A stretch of 64,000 bases of DNA from Cytospora piceicola. Lineage: Eukaryota; Ascomycota; Sordariomycetes; Diaporthales; Cytosporaceae. The notes below the pieces were generated by a model. It did no database searches and was not told where the DNA came from. It saw only the letters and a list, made by a program, of their open reading frames with translations. The stretch lies in NCBI GenBank assembly GCA_023375675.1, contig JALQBC010000004.1, positions 1,488,001 through 1,552,000 on the forward strand. Reading direction: 5' to 3'. Below are positions 55,515 through 64,000 of this stretch, piece after piece. Every line of letters starts with the position of its first letter. Position 1 is the stretch's first letter. The translations under genes and the position numbers were made by a program.

Positions 55515-57695
55515 ATGGCAGCCTCGCCATTCTCTGCGGCGGACACGCCCGACCTCGAACCTCCGAGTTCTCCAGTCGGCCATCACGGCGGCCATTACGA
55601 CGCGAAGTCTTTGATGACCAACGTGACCGAGGACGAAGACCGTTCCAAGATGGGCACTCCTGAACCCGGGTCGCGACGTCGCGGCAGAGGCCACAACGCC
55701 AACAACCAGCCTGCCATTGGCAAGATACGCCATCTGAAGAAGGATGATGGCGAGCCGCTATGGCGGGTCGACATCCAGTACGACTTCCTCAAGGCCGTCT
55801 TTGATAACGACCTGGCTGTCTTCACCAACAGCTGGGAGCCGCACAAGGCAAAGCAGTGCTTCGCCGATCTATACATCGACACCATGTCGAGGAGCTCCAA
55901 GACCAGCAAGGTGCTGCGCGACAAACTGCTTAGTGATCGGGAAGCCGCCAAGAACATGGCCATGGTCTGTCTACTGGTAAACATTGGTCGCATGAACACC
56001 ACTCTCAACTGTAAGTCATAGTAAACCCTGCTGCCTGCGCCCCGGTATGTTGCCCGTTGTTGACCAAACCCTCATGCAGTCTTCCCAGAGATGAGGGCCC
56101 AGCTACGGACCTACCATGCCATTCCGTCTCTACAGGCCCAGCAAGATCCGAACTCATACAAGCAGCTACAAGATGCTCCCCGACTCAAGTCTATCCTAAA
56201 GGGAGGATCGGAAGACCGCCCAGAGCCTGTCACGCTGGATTCGATCAAGAGCATGGACGTACCCCGTACCAACCCCGTCAACCTGCTGTTCGTAATATGT
56301 GGTGCCGCTGCCAAGATAGCTGAACTACACTTTCCTCCAGGGGCTGAATTCCATGATCTGATCATGAAGACAAATTTCACCAGCATGTCAAGAGCTCGTG
56401 CTTTTCTGTGGATCATGTGGTTTTACCTGGAGTCCGACTTCACGGAAGAGGGCTGTATGGAGAACCCTTTCGGGGAAGGTGTTGACTACGGAGTGGACGT
56501 TGCCAACCAAGGCGTTCCTCGTATGGAGCCCCTGCCACCAGGAGAGGAAGCAAACGAGAACATCGACACTCCAGAAGAGGTTCAATACGGCAAAGATAAG
56601 CAGGCCATGAGAAAGAAGATCATCGAGGCAGATCAACAGTATGCCATGGAGTCCAACTCCAAACGGGGTGCTGCCAGAGCGCGTATGTTTCCAGCTGGCG
56701 ACGAAGGCTCTACGATGGGTATCCTGCCCAGGATCAGACCCTCGAAGCACGAATCTGATATGGACAGCGTTCGCTCAACCCCTCCGCCCCGAGGGCCTAC
56801 CCGGCACAAGGATGTGCTTGGTGCCTCCAGCCGTCGTGGTGGCGCACCCCTCAAGTACCAGATATTCGAAGGGTCATCTCCCGGTGGCCCTCAGATCGAG
56901 GGTATAGTAGCCCGAAAGCCGCGACCGCCCACCGCCCACCAGATCGCCGTCGAGCGCAATCGAACCCAGCGGGTCGAGTACATCCTCGACCGTGGCATCA
57001 GGCAGCGACATCGCAAGTCACGCCGTGCCCGTAAGACGGATGGTGCCGTTGTACGAGCCGCCAAGCGCATCAGGTATATGGATGACCCTTTCGAGGACAG
57101 TGAGGGCGAGGAGAACCTCAGTGTGCTCAAGCATCATCTGCTGGTTGGACCTTCATCCTACCCTCCCGGTATCGATCCTGTCACTACCAGGAAGACATCT
57201 TTCCGGGAACGAGGCTACGGCGGCTTGGTGCCACTAGTCACCGAAGACGACGACTTTGGCGAGGAAATTGTCGCATACACGGCGGCTATGCGCCGAGCCA
57301 CTCGCCGTCTCGACCGCTGGGAGGCCTACAACGGACCCGATGTCGGGCCTGTCGCACCAGTCAAGAGACCACAGGCCAACGGCGAGAAGGACCCTGACGA
57401 GACGGAGGAGGAGGTCGATGCGGCACAATACAGTCTGATGGACGACGGCCTGATGCCACCCTCCAGGACGGGACGCCGCAAGGGTGGTGTATACCAGGGC
57501 TCGAACGGCGACATCACCATGGAGGATGCCGAGGACCTCAACGACGAGGACAAGGAGCTCCTTGGCATAGCGAGCGACCATGAGGATGGGGATGGGGACG
57601 GGGACGGGGACGGCGAGGGCGAGGTCGAGGACGAAGAACTTGACGATATTGAGCTTACTATGCTTGGTCGTAAGGACATGTCTGACTCGGAGTAG
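55515..57695 (+). CDS. IES1: INO80 chromatin-remodelling complex subunit Ies1
   Basis: Exons are 55515-56010 and 56080-57695, 703 residues, intron 69 nt with GTAAGT donor. Ies1 is a fungal-specific subunit of the INO80 remodeller, which slides and edits H2A.Z nucleosomes. The conserved core (about 75-300) contains DDGEPLWRVDIQYDFLKAVF, FADLYIDTMSRSSKTSKVLR, LLSDREAAKNMAMVCLLVNI, the junction TTLNFFPEMRAQLRTYHAI, DAPRLKSILKG and RARAFLWIMWFYLESDF. Later are basic stretches (RQRHRKSRRARK, about residue 470), which may contact DNA. The C-terminal tail is acidic with an Asp-Gly repeat from the GATGGGGACGGG microsatellite at 57583-57612. The start at 55515 is the first ATG before the conserved part that leaves a C-rich leader outside; upstream in-frame sequence is open but unconserved. 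Confidence 0.93.
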
Positions 57696-59669
57696 AACCG
57701 TCGAGCAGCGGACGGCGAGATTCCCTTCGGCGATCCAAGACGCTTGGAGAGTCAGCAGAGCAGATGCGAGAGAGGACAGTGCTGGAAGGAAAAGGTGTCA
57801 AGTCATGGATATCATGGCACTGGAGTGATACTGCCCACGCCCAAATAGTAGCCCACTAAGTGCGGCTATCTGATGCGAAGCTCCTGCAGGACCCGACATC
57901 ATCGGTGATCAGCCTTGATGCTTTGTCGCGATGGGAAAGGTCGTCGGCCGTTTCATTAATAAATGAGGCCAAACAGACATCGGCTATCAGACCCGGGTGG
58001 TTCTCGCTTGGTGGTGCGCAGGAGGCTTCGCGAGACAGGTAGGGCTTGATGAGTCGAGAAGCATGGGACGACATTGGGGAACAGGAAAAACGGGCTTGAC
58101 CTGGCTTGGTCTTGAAATAGGAGGCGTCGTTGGTACAGACTAGACTATTGCTCACCGGATTACTGGAGCTCTTAGGTATTCACAATTAGACGCCGTCAAG
58201 GCGGGATACATGGTAGTTGTTGAAGGGTTTAATGTACGAGTATGAACATTGCGCGTTTGCCTCTACGGCATCATGCAGCATGAAGAGACAGTCGGATTGG
58301 CGCCGGTTACCCGAAACAGATGAATGACCAGGGAACACTGGTAACAGGGTAATGTCACTAGAGTTCGTCCACGGTCGTCCATATGGAACGATCACCTCAA
58401 GGTATGTACCCAGCGTTGTTACTAGAACGCGCCATCCCGAGGCATCACCACCCACTCCCCATCCTACGAGCTGTCACGATTTCATCATCAAGATGCCTCA
58501 TCGACTTCCTTCCACCGTCTGTCACCAGAACCCATGCAGACATGACAGCACTTCGAGGGCAGGCGCGCTGCGCCTTACTAGAGGCCGAATCGGAATGGCG
58601 GGCACCGGAAGCCCCGAAACCCTAAGGCGGAGGCGGGCCCAAATGCCAGTGGTCGGCCGGTCAATAGGTAGGGGTCGACGTGTCCAGAGTTGCTGACGAA
58701 CGTGGGCTCGAGGCGGTGAGTATTCCGTCTTACATACATGCATACCAAGTAGGTACATATCTAGCCAGGTACGTACGTATCTACGTACTCGGTCAGGTAT
58801 ACGTTCGGAGGTCGGGGTCGCGTGAGTAAGTACGGCTTACGGTCATCAGGAAGTGGAAATTACTCCGAGTCCCGAAACGACTTTGCGATGTTCCCTCTTC
58901 CGGGACGGCGTTGGCTTACGGGGTGGGGATCAGAACACTCGGACTTCAGGGTCGTGAATACGGCACTCTCCAGGTTATGGCTGTCCCGGGCGGTCTGATC
59001 AAGCCCGACGGCTGCCTGGAGATGGATGGGCAGTCAAGGTATTGCATGGTCTCTCTAGTTGTGAAGATGACTGGTGGTGGGTTGAGGGTGGTGGGTAATG
59101 GTTAGCTGTACTTTCAGATCTAGGCGTCATACGTTGCATATCATATCTATCTATCAAGTATCACCCGGGACAAGATTGCGATTTGTGACAATGTCCGGCT
59201 AATCCAAGATCGTGTTGCCGCTGTCCACAAAGAGATATCAGTATTCCTGTTTCTTTAGATGGTCGTCGTTATTCTTATTGTCGTGTCAATCACAATGCAT
59301 TATCTTGACACACGGACAAACCTTAAGCATTTACTGCGGCAACTAGCATTGTGGGCAGGAAAAGGAGAAAAAAATAGGATGGGAAAGAAGAAGAAAAAGG
59401 ACAAAAAACTCCGTCGACGTTGGGACCGCGCCGCTCTATCCAGCCGAAGAAGAGCCAGGCATACCCCTCGTATATATGTACCTATATATGTACTGTACAT
59501 AGTGTACATGTTTGGGACCAGGCTTCGAGAACGAATGGGGCGGCCAAGTCGGCTGGTCGGCTACTAAGTATATGGGCCCATTTACTAATGCTTGCTTGAT
59601 TTGTTGGTATGTAGTGGTATTTGCGAAAGGCTAAACACCATACCCTTTCTGGCAGGTGCCTCGATTAAG
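57696..59669. other. Intergenic, no supported gene
   Basis: Short frames overlap on both strands without domains. GTAC/TACG-rich stretches occur at 58745-58800. Composition is ordinary up to a sharp change at about 59670. Confidence 0.55.
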
Positions 59670-59687
59670 AGACCCGCTAGCGGGTCT
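59670..59687. repeat. 18-bp perfect palindrome at the RIP-block border
   Basis: AGACCCGCTAGCGGGTCT reads the same on both strands. It sits exactly where ordinary sequence changes to CpA-depleted, AT-rich sequence, so it may be the terminal inverted sequence or target site of the degraded element. Confidence 0.7.
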
Positions 59688-62600
59688 AGTATATTAGTTA
59701 AGTCTTATATAAGCGGAGTACTACTAAAACTTACCTGTAGGCCTACTCGCTTAATACTATTATACTATTTAGCCTACTATATTTAGTCTATTATAGCCTC
59801 GTCGCCGTAACTATTATAAGATTTATTACTTTATTAGTTAAGCGCGTAGTTACGCGCTATAAGGCACTTATTATAGTAGTAGTAGCCTTTTTAACGTGTC
59901 TTTTAAATCGTTAAAAATACTATACGACGTTTTATTAGCTATAAGTACGTTTTATATAAAAACTTTATATACTAGCCTTTAAATCGTTCGTATTAGCGGA
60001 GCTATAGCTAAAGGTATTATTATACCGTTAGTTATAATATTTTCCGCGGCTAAAAAGATACTATAATAGTTATAAAACTATTCTAAAGTAAAAAGGTACG
60101 TCGGTATACTAAATAACCTTTTAATAGACTTATCCGAGTTATTTAAGACGTCTTATATATACCGCTATAAAGTATTATCGTTTTATTAGAATAACGTAAT
60201 AAATAAAGCTATTATAACCTCCGGTTATAGTTTTTTTAGTATTATAAGTGTAGTTACGTTTAAATCTCGTGTTTATTTATATAAGGTTAAAGAGTTTAAC
60301 TATAGTAATACGCCGTTTAGTTTAAGCTGTATACTTTACTTAAAGAAAGTAAACGTTATTATATATAAAAACTAGCCTTATATAAAAGGCTTTAGCCGCT
60401 ATAGCGTTATAGGGCTTACGAGTATATATAGTTATATAAGTAAGGGTATTATAGGTAAAGGTATCGTAATAAAGGTTATTATAAAGGGTAGTTATCGTAT
60501 AAAAGGTTTAAGTTACCTGTTTTTTATAAAGGGATACGAGGTTATAGCTTATTAAAGCCGATTATTAGTAAATATTATATAAATAGTTTTAAAGTTATAC
60601 TTACTTATATAAACGCGATAAGCGTGTTTAACTATAGATCTCGCGGTATAGTTGTAAGCTTTATTACTATTAGCTTATTTCGTACTACTTACTATATATT
60701 TATAGCTTTAAAGAGAGAGCGGCTATTTAAGCCGCTTACGATCTTTAATAAAAATTAACCTTTATCGTTAAAGCTAGTAGATATTTTAGCTAAGACGTAC
60801 TACGTCGTTTTAAGCTATTTAATCCTTTTAAACTAAATCTTTTTAGCTATCGTACAGTTATTTTAAGTCTTTTATATAAGGTTAAAGTATTACCTAAAGC
60901 TATCGTTAGTTTATAAGTACTGTTAGATTAATTACGACCGTAAGGTTTATACGTATTTACGTTCTTATTATTCGAGTTCTATACTGCTTTAAATATATAC
61001 TACGAAAGGGTTATTAAAAGTACGGTAGTAAACAAGCTAGCCTTCTTACTTAAAAAGCGTATAGACCTATTTAAAGTTTACCTTAAAGATCTTTTCGCCT
61101 TTAAAAAGGTACTTCCTTTATATATAAGCGTAGATTAGATATTATTATCGTTAAAAGCGATATAGGCACTTTAGCCTATATATATCGGTATTATAATAAA
61201 GGTTATTATCGTTATAGTTATCCTTTTTAGCTTTATAAATCTGCTTTATTTAAAGTAGTTAAAGGGTTTTAGATAAACCGCTAAAGTAATTAAAATACTA
61301 ATAGAGATTAAATAGCTTTCTTACTTACGCTTTAATAGCTACCCCTTTAGCTTTTCTATACTACTGTATATATAATAGCAACGGTACGGTATAGTAGTGT
61401 ATAATAAAGATAGATTCTTTCTTTTCTTTCTTTATATAACCGAGTACTCTTATAAACTATATATAAATCTATAAACCTATTATAAACTTACCTTAAGTTT
61501 ACTATATAATTATCGTACGTTTAACCGTTTAAATTACTAGTAAATATATAGTAAATTCGTAAGTATATTTATAAATAGGTTTATTATAAATCTACCGGTA
61601 AGTATATAATAATTACTTTTAAAAGAAAAAATCTTTATCTATAGGGATATAAGTATTATAATTATAATTAAATTAATAGTAAGTCTATAGTATAAAAGTA
61701 GTTATATTTATAAAATAAAAAGAAAAACCGTTATTAATCTATAAAAAAAGTATTATATTTAAGTAACGATAATATTTAAATTATAATATAACGAAATAAC
61801 CGGCGAAAGCTTAAGTAAACTATAGTAATATATATAGTAAAAGAAATAAAAGCTTATAGAAATATAAGGTATAGTTAAGAAAAGAGTACGGTTAACTATA
61901 AAAAAAGGAAGGTAAAAGCAGTTTTTATCTTTAAGCACTTACCTTATAGTATTAATAGACCTATACGTACTACCGATACTACGAAAACGCCTGTAAATCT
62001 ATAAATATAAAGTAATAAATATAAGAATAACTATAAAATAACGATAAAATAATAACTTAACGAAATATATTTTTAATAAACTTAGTAAAGTTTTAACTCT
62101 TTTTTAGCTAAAAAGAATAGTAGACCGAATAACGCCTTTACGTCTTTATTAAAGACGTTTTTAGTTAACGTTATAACTTTATTAAACGTTAAAGCTATAG
62201 CCTTAATTATATTATAAGCTTTAAGGTAAGAATTTATACTATATAAGCAGTGTTTAAATATTTCGATAAACGTACGACCGAAGTTATTAATATAAAGACG
62301 TTTTTATTTATAGTAAATACCTGTTTAGTTAATATCGCTACTATTTTAAAACTTAGTTTTAATAAGACTAAAGTTTATTCGATAGTAGAAAAAGTACTTA
62401 AATACGAAAGTAACGTTAAAGTATTATATATATAACTCTTTATTAAGTTTTTAAATATAATAGATAAAGTTTATTACTTATATAGCAGTACTATATAATA
62501 CTATAATATTAATACTAGTTATATTAAATAACAGAATAATATAAAGCTTTTAACTATTTATTTAAACGTAAATATTAGTTTTAGGCTTATAGCTTACTTT

Positions 62601-64000
62601 AATAACGTATATAATAAACGTAATAGTATTAAACTAAGTAGACGTTTTAAGCTTATCGTTTTTATATATATTATCGATAACGGTAATAAAGTATATTAAA
62701 CGTTTACGTTTTATAAAAGGTAAATCTACTTTAAACTTATCCGATTTATAAACCGTAATAAATAAACCGTTATCGATAATATAACGCTTTTTATTTATAA
62801 AAAAGCTTTTAATAAGGTTAAACTAAAGGCTATATACTAATTCTTTTTTAATATTATCCTTTATAAGAATAAAAATAGTAAATAAACCTTTTCGGCTTAA
62901 TAATTATAAATTCTATAATAAACGTTTAAAAGTTAACTATATTTTAAGCTTTTTAAAGACGTTTATAATAAGCTCGGTATAAGTAATAATATCGGATATA
63001 AGGCTATAGTATTTCTTTTTAGTTTTTTACTATTCTTTTATAATAGCGTAACCGGTATTTATAAGCTCGATATTTAAAAACTATAGGCTTATAGTAATAT
63101 ATTATATTATAACTAAGTTTATTTTATTAATAGTAAAGTTACTTATACTTTAAACGAATTAGTCTTTTTTATTATAACGGATATATTTATTACGTTTATA
63201 AGATAAGGTAAATAAAAATATAAAAAAACTATAAGCGAATAAGTTTAAACCTTTTTAAGCCGATATTATAAAAGAATCTAATAAATATATTAAATTAGTT
63301 TTTTTATATCCGTTTATAAGTAAATCTATTATTTAACTTATATAGTTATTTTATATATTAAAATAAAGCTTTTATCTATAGTATAACGTATTATTATAAT
63401 TAACCTATATAAAAATAGAATATTAATTAAGGTATCGTTAAGCTTTACGATAAGTAACCTTATAGTTAATCGGGTACGTTAAAAGCTTTAAAAGTAGTAC
63501 GTATATATTAAACTCTACCTTTCGGTCGGTAAGGTTAATATATTTTTCGTTAATTACTTTTTATCGAAAACGTATTTACTTAACTATATAATAATATAAG
63601 TAAGTATTAAATCGGGTATTAGTAATAAACGTTTTAATAAATACCGCCGATTCTTTTTTATATAAGTAAAGCTTTTATTTATATCTGTCGAAGTTTAATA
63701 TATCCCGACGTAAGGCTTTATAAACTTTTATTAAGTATTCCTTTATATAACTTTTTTATAAGTATAAATAACCGGAGTTATAAAAGGTAAAGTATAGTAT
63801 TAAGTAAAACTTTAGTATTTTAAAATATTTACGAAATATTCGGCTGTTAATATTTTATATAGGTTTTTTAATTTAATATATATATTTAATAGTAAATATA
63901 AAGTAAGTTCGATATAATAGTTTTAAATTATATAAAATAGTAAGTAAATAATAACTTTAAAGTAAATTTTTAAATAAAATACTTTATATAATAGTTAAGC
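59688..64000. mobile_element. RIP-degraded repeat block (identity of the element unknown)
   Basis: At least 4.3 kb of DNA with very high TA content, almost no CA or TG dinucleotides, but many CG dinucleotides. This is what CpA-to-TpA repeat-induced point mutation on both strands leaves behind. All frames are full of stops; the longest (62250-62435, 61 codons) is not credible. The block runs off the right edge of the window. Sequence before about 61400 is somewhat less AT-rich than after about 61430, so two elements or two rounds of mutation may be joined. I could not identify a transposase or reverse transcriptase by eye. Confidence 0.85.

Noticed and set aside
62250..62435. 61-codon frame inside the RIP block
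   Set aside because: A chance opening in AT-rich degraded DNA with no similarity to a protein family.

Overview
The window is nuclear DNA of a filamentous ascomycete (Pezizomycotina, most likely a Sordariomycete). The signs are short GT-AG introns (52-172 nt) with CTAAC/CTGAC-type branch sites, GC-rich exons, a tRNA-Gln with an intron, fungal-specific families (Mso1-like, DUF1996, LysM, Ies1), and a 4.3 kb AT-rich block almost without CpA/TpG but with CpG kept, the footprint of repeat-induced point mutation (RIP). No bacterial operons, CRISPR arrays or viral genes were seen.

Layout. 1-1016: end of an unrecognised phospho-rich protein. 2216-2304: tRNA-Gln (minus). 3275-4516: family 18 glycoside hydrolase. 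4517-10412: gene-poor, with one possible decayed gene. 10413-10661: a small protein made of three near-identical repeats, behind a strong TATA box. 11235-13076 (minus): mitochondrial tRNA-modification GTPase (Mss1/GTPBP3). 13630-14735: Mak16, ribosome biogenesis. 15789-16640: Mso1-like secretion factor. 17626-20403: Gyp7-type Rab GAP. 22231-24854 (minus): glucosidase I of the ER. 25743-28691 (minus): single-pass membrane protein of unknown role. 29949-31689 (minus): secreted DUF1996 protein. 31690-39130: gene desert holding only tRNA-Cys (38254-38325). 39131-40633: unrecognised 500-residue protein. About 41695-43003 (minus): broken LysM gene. 43529-46585 (minus): UBA/UIM ubiquitin-binding protein. 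47781-48597 (minus): Cdc34-type E2. 49996-53052: ligase IV-like ATP-dependent ligase. 53288-54430 (minus): 2-oxoglutarate/Fe(II) oxygenase. 55515-57695: Ies1 of INO80. 57696-59669: no gene seen. 59670-64000: RIP-degraded repeat starting at an 18-bp perfect palindrome.

Most recognised genes are housekeeping: mitochondrial translation, ribosome assembly, secretion (Mso1, Gyp7, glucosidase I), ubiquitin (UIM protein, Cdc34), chromatin and DNA repair (Ies1, ligase). They do not form a metabolic cluster. The accessory signals are the GH18 protein, the LysM pseudogene, the DUF1996 protein, the lone oxygenase, the repeat-peptide gene and the RIP block. I see no convincing new multi-gene system. The best leads are the triple-repeat small protein, the second ligase-IV-like enzyme with an altered motif I, a 19-nt terminal exon carrying the catalytic cysteine of Mss1, an in-frame intron splitting the Gyp7 arginine-finger motif, and the palindrome at the RIP border. 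Exon borders were worked out by eye from splice signals and family conservation.
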